From Hyphochytrium catenoides (taxonomy: Eukaryota > Sar > Hyphochytriomycetes > Hyphochytriales > Hyphochytriaceae), in assembly GCA_900088475.1 (NCBI GenBank), contig FLMG01002213.1, positions 3,522 to 16,217 on the forward strand: a DNA stretch of 12,696 nucleotides, given 5' to 3'. Shown piece after piece: positions 1 through 8,281 of the stretch. A program made the position numbers and the translations under genes. Position 1 is the stretch's first letter; every line of letters starts with the position of its first letter. Under the pieces are notes generated by a model that saw nothing but the letters and a program-made list of their open reading frames with translations, was not told the DNA's origin and ran no database searches.

Positions 1-1300
1 AGGAAGAGACCGGATAGCGTCCAGCTATCACGATGACGGTGCCATTCGGAAACATCCGACAGATCCGGTCATTCCCTGCATCTGCAATGTAAATGCTTTC
101 ATCTGTATCAACGAAAAGGCCGCCCTTCATTCCTATCATGAAACTCTGCGGCGCGGTAATGCGATCTTCATAGAAGCTGCCTGCCACATCGAAAGTTAGA
201 GGTACCGTTGACACAAGCCCTGCGGCCGTAACTTTCCGAATGAGAACCTCCTTCACACCCCAAGAAGGCGCTGCCAAGCTTGTGCCGTAAGTTGAGCTAT
301 GCTCAGCAGTGGAACCACGAACCAGGCGCGCGGTAGACGGGTCGATTGGAACGTTATCATGGCCTACGTTGTCGAAGAAGGAGTAGAACGAATCGAACAA
401 TATATCTACCACGTAAATGGTTCCCTTGCTGTCGACTGCGACGCTAGATGGTTCGAAGAAAGAAGCTCTGTAGGTTAGGCCATCCTTATTGCCTCTCGAC
501 GGGCTGTAGCCGAACGATCCAGCGATGGTGGTCACCACCGGCCCACTTCCAAAACTCTCAAGCGAAGGCACATCACGAAGATTGCCGAGCAATAGACCTA
601 GCCCTGATGCTAGCAAGATTGCGGTGATCGTCCAAAGCCATGAGCCGAGACAAAAATTCCTCTTCCTTGACTTATGCCTCGCTGCGATCTGTTGAGGCGT
701 GGGGGTCTCTTGCCTTCTCTTTGCCCTGAGGGTACTGTTCCGAGCAGGTGCATCAGAACTCATTGGGAGTGGCGCAAGCGAACAACAACTAAACTCCTTG
801 TACATCCCTAATTCAGCACCCATCTGCGCGACGGTGCATGGCCCACACCACAGAATGCAGCAACAATCTGAGCAGCAGTTGCCCTTAATGTTAAGTCTAG
901 TCCTTACTTTGCCGCGCAGAATGATCCACATACTTAGGGAGAGCAGTGGGCTGATGATGACGCAGACAGCGAGGCCAACCAACGTCAAGACAAAGCGTCC
1001 AGAGTCAACCTGTGTGGTGGCCAAAACAGACCCATCCACGTAATAGTTGTACGAGGTCGGGAAGGCAGCTGAGATGCACAGCGTGCTGCCGATGGCCGCC
1101 AGTATGTAAGGAAGTGTGGAGACGATAAAGGCAGACAGGACAGTCATTGCCCCCGCTCTAGCGGAGATCTGGGTGTACGCAATGCAAGGCAAGAAAAGGC
1201 TCATCAGACAGACGTCACAATGGTGGCAGAAGTCACAGAGGCCAAGCCCCCAGTGCCGAGCTAAGCGTGGATAAGAAGATGGCAGAGAGGTTTGTTGGAG
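1..1300 (-). repeat. Tandem-duplicated coding block, member 1 (matches 5040-6345)
   Basis: The PLAC8, membrane and first NHL part of gene 1 aligns along its length with the corresponding part of gene 2. Short nucleotide-identical stretches occur, for example TTCCCTGCATCTGCAATGTA on the plus strand at about 74-93 and again at about 5136-5155. Both members point the same way, which indicates gene duplication. The proteins have diverged considerably outside the Cys clusters. Confidence 0.8.
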
Positions 1301-1714
1301 GTAGACTATGTTGGTGGCACCAGTAGATGTCACGTTCCCGTGTGGCAGCGTACTCGAGGGTGGCGAAGTCATGGTGGGCGGACCGAAAGGCATAGGAGAT
1401 GGCCTGAGAGCTGTTGCTTGAAGCTGTGTCTGCATAATGATAGTGCTTGGCGGTTGGAAGGAGAGGCCGTTGGCTGGAAGTTGGAGCTGACTGAGATCCT
1501 GAAGTGGCATGGGCTGAGGCACCCCTGAGGAAGCCACGGCCACCATTGGGGCGAATGATTGCGGTTGGTAAGCAGGAAGACCACTCGGCAATGTCCTTTC
1601 GGGCATTGCATTCCAATTTCTTGTCGAGCCGTCTCCGTCATTGATTCTCACGTCCTCCCAGCGGCGGGGAGAGGATTGTTGCCTTGTGAGGCTGCTGCTT
1701 GGTGAAGCAGACAT
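1..1714 (-). CDS. PLAC8 - transmembrane - NHL-repeat protein (gene 1, 3' part beyond the window)
   Basis: One minus-strand frame is open from 1955 to the left edge. The first ATG in it is at 1712-1714, so at least 571 residues are visible. Residues 1-150 are Pro/Gln/Ser-rich and probably disordered. Residues 154-303 form one PLAC8 unit: an HWGLGLCD opening, the Cys cluster CDFCHHCDVC, an LFLPCIAYTQI segment, two hydrophobic stretches flanking a short loop (SYNYYVDG), then LRGKVRTRLNIKGNCCSDCC and CGPCTVAQMGAEL, the usual PLAC8 C-terminal half. A further hydrophobic helix (residues about 354-378, SWLWTITAILLASG) is followed by NHL-type blades such as SSVAVDSKGTIYVVD and ESIYIADAGNDRICRM. Inference: a three-pass membrane protein with PLAC8 on the cytosolic side and the propeller outside or in the lumen. 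Molecular function is unknown; PLAC8 relatives affect metal transport or cell size. No stop or frameshift is seen, unlike its neighbour. The start is uncertain, because the open frame continues upstream without another ATG and an acceptor-like TTACAG lies just before it. Confidence 0.82.
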   Translation of the reverse strand, partial: MSASPSSSLTRQQSSPRRWEDVRINDGDGSTRNWNAMPERTLPSGLPAYQPQSFAPMVAVASSGVPQPMPLQDLSQLQLPANGLSFQPPSTIIMQTQLQATALRPSPMPFGPPTMTSPPSSTLPHGNVTSTGATNIVYLQQTSLPSSYPRLARHWGLGLCDFCHHCDVCLMSLFLPCIAYTQISARAGAMTVLSAFIVSTLPYILAAIGSTLCISAAFPTSYNYYVDGSVLATTQVDSGRFVLTLVGLAVCVIISPLLSLSMWIILRGKVRTRLNIKGNCCSDCCCILWCGPCTVAQMGAELGMYKEFSCCSLAPLPMSSDAPARNSTLRAKRRQETPTPQQIAARHKSRKRNFCLGSWLWTITAILLASGLGLLLGNLRDVPSLESFGSGPVVTTIAGSFGYSPSRGNKDGLTYRASFFEPSSVAVDSKGTIYVVDILFDSFYSFFDNVGHDNVPIDPSTARLVRGSTAEHSSTYGTSLAAPSWGVKEVLIRKVTAAGLVSTVPLTFDVAGSFYEDRITAPQSFMIGMKGGLFVDTDESIYIADAGNDRICRMFPNGTVIVIAGRYPVSS

Positions 1715-1848
1715 CCTCTGTAAGCCTAAGGTTCTGTCTGGAAAGTATGAGAGATTCCCGGGCTCCTGTCCTCGGCACTCCTCCTCTAAGTATGTTGGCC
1801 CGGCTTCTTCTTTAATTGGCGTCGCTCGCGTGCTTCCAGAAGAGGTAG

Positions 1849-2049
1849 CAATCGAAGGAGCCTGCTGTGCACTTCCAGCTCGATCAGGAGGTGGTGGAGA
1901 TGCTGAATGGCCACTACCAGGGAAGATTGGACTATGGCCCGCCGCTGATTCCCATCATCAGTCCTCGGGGCAGCGCTACTAACTCCTACACATCGCCCCG
2001 CAAGAAGGATAAGAATAGACCTCCTGACGTACCTTATAAAAAGATATAA
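1849..2049 (+). CDS. Possible terminal exon antisense to the 5' end of gene 1
   Basis: After a TAG at 1846-1848, which could also be a splice-acceptor AG, the plus strand is open to TAA at 2047-2049. It encodes a peptide with natural-looking codon choice: VHFQLDQEVVEMLNGHYQGR, then a Pro-rich and Lys-rich tail ending PPDVPYKKI. No family is recognised and no upstream exon can be placed, because the sequence before it is the antisense of gene 1. The minus-strand reading of the same bases is low-complexity and has no ATG. A chance ORF of 67 codons is quite possible. Confidence 0.18.
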   Translation, partial: QSKEPAVHFQLDQEVVEMLNGHYQGRLDYGPPLIPIISPRGSATNSYTSPRKKDKNRPPDVPYKKI

Positions 2050-3762
2050 CTGTCATGGAGGCTGAGCAGCGACCAGTGGATACGGCAGAGACGATGTTGA
2101 ACCCCTGAAGACGAGCCATCGTCGTGCCATCTTCCTCTTCTCCTCGCTTTCAAACAGTTGTAGCTCTTCTGCCTTCCTTCCTCACTCCCTGGTACTCCTG
2201 CTGCTTCCCCACACTTCTTCCTCCTCTTCCACCTGCTGACCACCCTTCAAAGAGACCAACCATACTTCTCTTCCTCTCAACAAACGCTACTGCTGCTGCC
2301 ACAGATCACAGCGGCTAAAGGGACGCCAGGAGGAGGCAACAGGTCGGTCGCTGTCAACCAAATCTCCATGTCTTCCTTGAGGTTCACCATCATCATCTCT
2401 TCCCATCACCCTCCTCAACACCTCATTGTCTTTTACTACCGTTCCTCGTCCTCCACTCTTCACCATCATCGGCCTCCTCATCAACAGCATGATGGGAGCA
2501 AAGAGAAGGAGAGGGAAGGACGATGAGGGCGGCAGCCTTCCGTCAGAGCAGACGTAAGAACATAAGAAGAACGCTGCTGGCCACCACCACGGACGCGCGC
2601 CCCAACCAGCGATCAGCTGCCTGCAACCAAGAAAGCTAGTCGTTCAGAGGCGTTAGCAGCTGTATCCGTTACACAGTGACCACGTTGTGTTGTGCACTGA
2701 GGCCCAGCTGTAGACCGCTGTCGAAGAAGATCCATCATCACCCGCCTCTTGTTTGCCTTTGTGACTTACAGAGCGGAACCGAGGGAAGAATGAAGAACGG
2801 ACAGATCCACTGTTGAGCCTCCGAGCCTCTTCTTGTCGTCTCAGGCTAGACGGATGGATCAGGTCATCAGCACTAGACATAAAGAGTAAGAAGAGTCTCT
2901 TCTCTGAGCTGTCAGAGGAAGAATCTGCTAAGCGTAGAAGAAAAGGAGGTGCTGCTGCCACGAGTTGTTGGATAGCTTCTGGCGAGCCATTCCCTGCTCT
3001 CTAACAACCGAGCACAATGAAGAAAGGTAATGAGCTGCAGGTGCCCTGATAGTCCTGAGCACTTGCAGTTCGAACGTAGGCGAAGGACAAAGCTGTCTTC
3101 TGCCATGCATCTTATTATCAAGTCCATTCAAGGAGAGAAAGCGCATGCCTTCTTGACTCACACCATGACGCCCTCCAACGATACAACGCTCCGGGACTGC
3201 TCTAGTTAGAGACAATGCTGAAGAGTGCGAAGTGCTCGTCCAAGGCCTTGGATTGGGCTCTCCGGAGAGTGGTGTCATCAGCAGATCGTCATGACTCAAC
3301 CCCGGCGACTCACTTCACTTCTTTTACCCTGCTCTGCAAGCCCTCTAAGCTTGAATGATTCGTCGTTAGGTCTGTTTGTCTCCATACGCTTACCCTTCTC
3401 TGAGGTTGCAGCCTTCTAGCCTGCTTGCTAATCAAGAGATGCTGTCGAGCGGCATCTGTAGGAGGTCGTCTATTGCTTCTCCACTTCTTCCTTCTGGCCT
3501 CATAGCAGGCACAGAAGGCCAAGTTCTTTCCTCCTGCTGGTTCGGCTGACATAGCAATCAATAGACACTTAAGTGAACTTTAAGGAGACGCGTACCAGGT
3601 GCATAAGAAGGCACGATGACAGGAGCAGGCCCTACTCTCTTCATATAGGAGCTACGTGTTATGATGATGACGGTGCAACGCTAGTTATAAGATCATCAGC
3701 TCAAGCCAATGAGACCTGCATGGGCATTGGAGTCGCGCGCTAGTTGCATTATCGATGCCAGC
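2050..3762. other. Intergenic region between the two paralogues; no gene identified
   Basis: This is about 1.7 kb. It would contain the 5' flank of gene 1 and the 3' flank of gene 2. ORFs reach at most about 120 codons on either strand (the longest is minus 3278 to 2928, starting at an ATG) and overlap one another. That is no more than expected by chance at this base composition, and none shows a family motif. A TATA-like stretch (TATATCTTTTTATAAG on the minus strand, about 2033-2048) lies some 320 bases upstream of the gene 1 ATG but is too far and too generic to call a promoter. A short ATG/ATC-repeat patch occurs at 3660-3670. Confidence 0.5.
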
Positions 3763-4770
3763 TTACTCTAAATGATAGTGGTTATGCAGTACCCAGGACC
3801 GTCCATTGAGGTCACTCTGCAGCACGAAGCTGGTGCCAGCGGCAAGTCCCATGAAAGAAGCGAAGGCGCTTGATCGCCCATTTGATGATTCAACGCTGTA
3901 AGCACCTGGTGCCGAGCCTACCGACTGAGCCCGCACCTCCAGGTACTGGGCACTGGAGCTTCTCAGCAGCTTCATTTCCCACCTGATTGTTGGCACGGCC
4001 GCGGGCTCTGAGGAGTCAGAGTATAAGTTAAACGCTTGAAGAACAAATCTCATGCAAGACACTTCTTCTAGCCCTGGGCACGTTGTGTCGTAGGACAAGC
4101 GGCTGGTCCTTCGATCTCCATAACCAAGAGAGATCTTATCCTGGCCGGGGTCATATCCAAACCCAAGCTCGTTATTAGCTGACCAGGAGATCCCGCCATT
4201 GGCGCCTCTGCCATAGTTCATGCCAAAGTAATAGTAGTCGAAAGGAAGCGCAGATAAACCTACGGAAGCATCGTCTGCTCCAGCGAGCGCGTACACTTTT
4301 ACCATGCCAGAGGTGTCCATATTGGCCACGCCATTGCCCTTCTGCAGCGTCACCGCACCATTTGAAGAAGGCATCTGTGCGAGCGGAGGTACCGCGCCCT
4401 TCTGCCAACCCGGAAGACCAAGGTTTCCAGTCACTCGGCGGATCATAAAGTGTCCTTGGTCGGCTACAATGATGGCGCCGGAAGGAGTAACGGCCAGGCT
4501 GCTTGGATTAAGCAGGCTTACACTTCGACCAGGACCATCCTTGCTGCTCCCTTGACCATTGGCGCCCACTATTGTATGGACCTCCCCGAGAGTCGTGATA
4601 ACCCGAATAGCTCCATTACCGCTCTCGCATACGAAGATATTGCCATCGCCATCAACCTTCACATCCTCGGGGTAGCTGAAACGCGCAATAGATGCAACGC
4701 CGTCCTTATAGCCAGGGGAGTTTTGTCCAGCAACAGTTGAAACCGTGCCGTCAGTAGCAATCTTCCTTAT

Positions 4771-4773
4771 CTA
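4771..4773 (-). other. In-frame TAG inside an NHL blade of gene 2
   Basis: The frame reads YVADRGNH, TAG, IRKIATDGTVSTVAG. The NHL consensus has one residue here, usually Arg or Gln; neighbouring blades of this protein have Arg (GNERICKI, GYHRIRKI). Reading resumes in the same frame with further normal blades. CAG-to-TAG by a C-to-T transition is the most economical origin. Confidence 0.85.
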
Positions 4774-5694
4774 ATGGTTCCCTCGATCCGCGACGTAGAC
4801 TACGCCATCCGAGCCAATGACGATACCGGCTGGAAACCTAAAGGAAGCAGATGTACCTCGACCGTCTGACGAACCTGCATAGCCTGCGCCAGCGATAGTA
4901 GTGACACTACCGCTTCCAACGAAGGAAATCTTCCGGATGCGATGATACCCAGTATCAGCAACGTAGATATTGCCCCCTTCATCGCTTGCAATACCACGAG
5001 GCCCAGAGAAAGTGGCGGTCCTGAGCTCCTCTGTAACAACTCTTGAGGAAGTATAGGAAGAGGAAGAGCCCGAAGAGCCGCCAGCTACCACGGTGACAGA
5101 GCCATCTGACGGAGATATCTTACAGATGCGTTCATTCCCTGCATCTGCAATGTAGATGCTCTCATCTTTGTCAACGACGAGGCCGCCACCATAGGACGAA
5201 CTCAAACCACCAACGCCATTGGAGTCAATAGAAGAATGGCCGCCACCAAAGCTGTCCGCAATGAAGCGCAAAGATAGGGTGGAGACAACACCGGCTGATG
5301 TGACTTTCCGTAGCAGCACCGCATTAACCGAGTGAGAGGAGGCGGAATAGTCTCTCAACATGATATTCTTGACGAGGCTCGAGTTAGAAGCCTCGGTAAG
5401 AGGTAGACTGGTAGTAGCAGAGTCAGCGGTGCTGTTGGCACTGGTAGAATCTTCGTCAGCTAAATAAGGTGAGGACGCATCGACAACGTATATTGTCCGG
5501 CTGTGGCTCACGGCAACGCTGAACGGCATCAGGAAGGAGGCTCGGTAGGTGCTTCCGTCACGATCCCCACGATAGTAATATTTGGATGAGCCAGCGATGC
5601 TGGTAACGACAGGACCACTGCCGAAGCTGCCAACGCCAGGTGCCTGCAGACCTAGCCCCAGACCTAGCCCTAGCGCTAAGATAGCGGAGAATGT

Positions 5695-5697
5695 CTA
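5695..5697 (-). other. In-frame TAG inside the third membrane helix of gene 2
   Basis: The frame reads FYIGAGL, TAG, TFSAILALGLG. The aligned sequence of gene 1 reads CLGSWLW, TITAILLASGLG, with TGG (Trp) at exactly this codon. One G-to-A transition explains the difference. Translation stopping here would leave a PLAC8-only membrane protein without its propeller. Confidence 0.85.
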
Positions 5698-6180
5698 TAA
5701 CCCGGCACCAATGTAAAACGACTTCTCTCTTAACTTGTGTGCCACTGCGATTTGCTCTGGCGTAGGAGCATCTAGCTTCCTGTTAGCATCATTGTTAGTT
5801 GGGGCCGTAGTTTTGGCAGGGGATGCGGCTGAATAAGATGAGAGAGGTAGTGGCGCCAGTGTCCAGCAGCCAATATTGTCGTACAACCCCACTTCGCTAC
5901 CCATCTGGGTGATGGTGCAGGGGCCACAGCATGTTATATAGCAGCAATCGGAGCAGCAGTTGCCCTGGATGTTGGGCCTAGTCCTTACTTTGCCACGGAG
6001 AAGGCTCCACATGGCTAGGGAGAGCAGTATACTGGTGAAGCAGACGACGAGACCAGCAATGAGCAATCCCAGAAAGCGTCCCTTGTCAAATTCCCCAGTG
6101 GCAATGACAGCGCCGTCCACGTAATAGTTGTAGGATGTCTGAAAGGGTGCCGAGATGCACAACGTGCTGCCAATGATAGC

Positions 6181-6210
6181 CAGGATGAAATAAAGGAAGC
6201 GTAGATAGGA
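6181..6210 (-). other. Frame change within PLAC8 unit B of gene 2
   Basis: Upstream the frame reads QISARAGAMAALPAFVLSTL, matching QISARAGAMTVLSAFIVSTL of gene 1. After CTTCCT the homology moves to another frame (YFILAIIGSTLCIS, against YILAAIGSTLCIS in gene 1). Between shared anchors gene 2 has 37 bases where gene 1 has 33, so the net gain of four bases breaks the frame. Confidence 0.75.
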
Positions 6211-6974
6211 CAAAGGCAGGAAGAGCTGCCATCGCTCCCGCTCTAGCAGAGATCTGCGTGTACACGACGCAAGGCAAGAAAACCCCCATCAGACAGACGT
6301 CTTGTCTTTGACAGCAGTCAAAGGGATGGAGCTGCCAGTCTTTGACTTCAGGCCACTGAGAAGGTGGAGCACGGTGGGAAGTGCTGGTAGTATCACATCC
6401 ACCATGTTCGTAAGGAGGGTCAACGAAGATTGGATTCGGTAGAGTGCTGCTGCTTTCAGAGGCCACAGTCGATGGACGTACAGCAGACAAAGCATGCTGT
6501 TGCTGCTGCTCTTGATGAATGATGGTTGTTGGCGGATGTGTAGGGGCGGTGGTCTCCCCAGCGACCGTGGTCATTATGGTTGCTCTAGAAGCAGCCGCAA
6601 CAGGCGGAGTAGTCGTGCCGCACAGATACGGCGCGGCATCCACCTCATTACCCATCTGAGCCATAGCGCAAACACCGCAGAATATGGCATTGACACAGTC
6701 ATCGGAAGCACTCCCTGATATCTGACGCTTTACCCGCACCCGATGACGCGGGACAGCTAACAGAAGCACGTAGAGAATGCAGGCGATAGGGTAGAGAATA
6801 AACCCCAGAATCTGGGTTCCACTGGTCTGCGGTGTTGCCACTCTGTACCTATAGCTGTTCCCGCCGGTGAGATACGTCTGATAGGAGTAAACATAGTTGC
6901 TCGGACTGCAGGACAGGGCAATGCCAGCCACTTGAACGGCAGCGATGAGGCAATAGAGAGCTACGCCACTGAAG

Positions 6975-7000
6975 AGGGTCAGATTTGTCCGAAGAGCCAG
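6975..7000 (-). other. Frame change or small deletion after FGQI in PLAC8 unit A of gene 2
   Basis: The frame carrying the Cys cluster and PGWLFGQI meets TGA at 6979-6981. Homology resumes in another frame with LTLFSGVALYCLIAAVQVAG and then the loop, second hydrophobic segment and DDCVNAIFC. Compared with unit B and gene 1, roughly the segment SARAGAM is missing, so a deletion not divisible by three is likely. T-runs just upstream are an alternative site. Confidence 0.6.
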
Positions 7001-7134
7001 CCGGGAAAGAAAAAGCTCACTACACAGATGGTGCTGCCGGTGGAACAGCAGTCACAAAGTCCGTAGCGCCAATGGGCCTTGCCAGAAGATCGCGTAGCTT
7101 GTAGAGCGCTGTTTGGTTGGTCCATCGCCATCAT

Positions 7135-7487
7135 TGACCGTGGTGACAGGTTTGATGATGGGGAAGACGGCGGGCTGCGGTTATTGTCGTGGTGCCTGCA
7201 GCCTGTCTCTCATGGAAGTGCTGCGAGGAGAGATGGTGCCCGACCGCTCCGCCGCCATCCTGCGGCGGTTGATGATGGGAGGGTGAGAACGAGTAATGAG
7301 GCCGAGGCTGCTCATTTCGATGGGAGACAGGTTGAGGATGCTGCGGCATGTACGGAGGAATAGCATGAGAGATACCTTCCTGAGGGCCCACGTCATTGGA
7401 GCGTGCTGCTGATGGTAAGAAGGCAATTGAGGAGGATCTATCATTTATGGAGCCACGTAATGATAGGGTGACAGAGTGGGTCAACAC
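7135..7487 (-). pseudogene. Frame-scrambled N-terminal remnant of gene 2
   Basis: Upstream of the ATG cluster the minus strand still encodes protein-like, low-complexity sequence, but in changing frames. One frame carries a Pro/His/Gln-rich stretch (PPYMPQHPQPVSHRNEQPRP and a following HHQPPQDGGG). Another gives VNDGDGPTK at about 7138-7113, which matches INDGDGSTR in the N-terminus of gene 1 (about 1645-1620). A third frame gives PPQLPSYHQQHAPM near 7440-7390, resembling LPAYQPQSFAPM of gene 1. Seen: the shared motif, in a frame different from that of PLAC8 unit A. Inferred: the ancestral protein began upstream, and this part has accumulated further small insertions or deletions. Alternatively, short unrecognised introns could explain some of the frame changes. 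Confidence 0.45.
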
Positions 7488-7758
7488 TCGCTGGGGCTGA
7501 TGGTGGCCGATGGTGGAAGGCTGGTGAGGGGCCTAGCATGACGACGGGAGATCCTTCTTGGTTATTAGAGGACGGGTACGTCGAGAGATCTCCTTCCTCC
7601 AGAGGAGGCATCACTGGTTGAGCCTTCATAATGATGACAGAACCAAAGGCAAGACCCTCAGTTTCCGATGGAGGAGGTTTTTTGTGCGTGAGAGTTCCTT
7701 GGCTGCCTGCCACCTTGGGCTCTGTCTGTCTTGCGCGAGTGTCGTGGCAAGGATCCAA
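7441..7758 (-). CDS. Possible 5' exon or remnant of gene 2, Pro/Ser-rich
   Basis: A minus-strand ORF ends in TGA at 7441-7443, immediately before the scrambled N-terminus of gene 2. Its second half (MKAQPVMPPLEEGDLSTYP, then SSNNQEGSPVVMLGPSPAF) has the Pro/Ser/Glu composition expected for the cytosolic N-terminus of this family and uses ordinary-looking codons. I see no family domain and no clear alignment to gene 1 upstream of its NDGDG motif. It could be the true beginning of gene 2, an exon, or a chance ORF of about 100 codons, which is not rare here. Confidence 0.22.
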   Translation of the reverse strand: MDPCHDTRARQTEPKVAGSQGTLTHKKPPPSETEGLAFGSVIIMKAQPVMPPLEEGDLSTYPSSNNQEGSPVVMLGPSPAFHHRPPSAPASVDPLCHPIITWLHK

Positions 7759-8281
7759 TAGTGCTACTGCTGAGTGGCGGTTGAGGGGCGACGGTGATAC
7801 AGCAGGTAGCGGGTGCTGCTCTCGGCATCAGTCTGTCGGTAGGGTGACTGCCAAACAAGAAGTAAGACTGAAAGAAGACTGGCTAGACTGCGTGCTGCTA
7901 GACCCGTCTCCACTTGTCCCTTCTGCTACCGACGAGCAGCTCAACTCTTTCTTTTGGCTTCTTTCAGTGTAATAAAGGAGAAAAGATAACGAGAGAGGAG
8001 GGCTAACATCAAGGCATCTACGACTGCAGGTTAACAACAAGAGACACTCAGTAGCACTGATGATGGCTGTGAGGAGATGAGACTGGCTACCTTGACTCTT
8101 CTTCGGAGCCCTGCTGCCTTAGGTTCACTCTCACAGTCGTTACACTCCGTTGTCTTATGCAGATCCTATCGGCAAGAGCCGAGGAAGTAGATAGGGAACC
8201 CCTTGCTTTTTTAATAGAATCATCACTCTACTGTCGACAGCAGAAAATAAAGCGCCCTTCGCCGCTCATAGGTTCTCACTG

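Larger units (their letters stand above)
5040..6345 (-). repeat. Tandem-duplicated coding block, member 2 (matches 1-1300)
   Basis: This is the counterpart of the block in gene 1. It contains PLAC8 unit B, the third membrane helix and the first NHL blades, plus the frame change near 6190 and the TAG at 5695. Confidence 0.8.
3763..7134 (-). pseudogene. Double-PLAC8 - transmembrane - NHL-repeat protein, interrupted by two TAG codons and two frame changes (gene 2)
   Basis: This is a paralogue of gene 1 in the same orientation. From 5' to 3' it encodes PLAC8 unit A (about 7074-6640: HWRYGLCDCC, FFFPGWLFGQI, GSASDDCVNAIFCGVCAMAQ), a Thr/Pro/Gln linker, PLAC8 unit B (about 6340-5885: DWQLHPFDCCQRQDVC, CGPCTITQMGSEV), a third membrane helix near 5700, six NHL-like blades (for example GNIYVADTGYHRIRKI, GVVYVADRGNH, GAIIVADQGHFMIRRV) and a 220-residue C-terminal domain ending in HNHYHLE and TAA. 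From about 6190 to 3763 it is a single frame of some 809 codons broken only by TAG at 5695-5697 and 4771-4773. Unit B starts one frame off from its second half, and unit A changes frame just after FGQI. Gene 1 has none of these lesions, so a recent pseudogene is the simplest reading. The high preservation leaves room for sequencing error, readthrough or RNA editing. The ATG cluster at 7134-7125 is the first in frame with unit A but is probably not the ancestral start. Confidence 0.75.

Noticed and set aside
699-1043. Plus-strand ORF of 114 codons
   Set aside because: It is antisense to the PLAC8 unit of gene 1, whose Cys pattern clearly marks the minus strand as coding.
1233-1641. Two minus-strand ORFs of 127 and 90 codons and a plus ORF of 78 codons
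   Set aside because: They lie in the other frames of the N-terminal region of gene 1, which is itself open through the whole stretch and leads directly into the PLAC8 motifs.
4175-4740. ORFs of 77 to 96 codons on both strands
   Set aside because: These are shadow frames of the NHL and C-terminal region of gene 2.
5695-6213. Stand-alone short PLAC8 protein of 172 residues
   Set aside because: Its apparent start is a TTG inside a conserved hydrophobic segment, and the frame lacks the first half of the PLAC8 unit. It is the continuation of unit B after the frame change.
3763-6213. Gene 2 stops as evidence for a genome-wide reassigned UAG code
   Set aside because: Two TAG codons in a gene that also has frameshifts fit pseudogenization better. 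The window has no independent gene with which to test reassignment, so this is kept only as an alternative.
6086-6931. Stand-alone gene of 281 codons
   Set aside because: It starts inside PLAC8 unit A and ends in the wrong frame inside unit B. Comparison with gene 1 shows it is the middle part of gene 2, and its last 35 or so residues are out-of-frame sequence.
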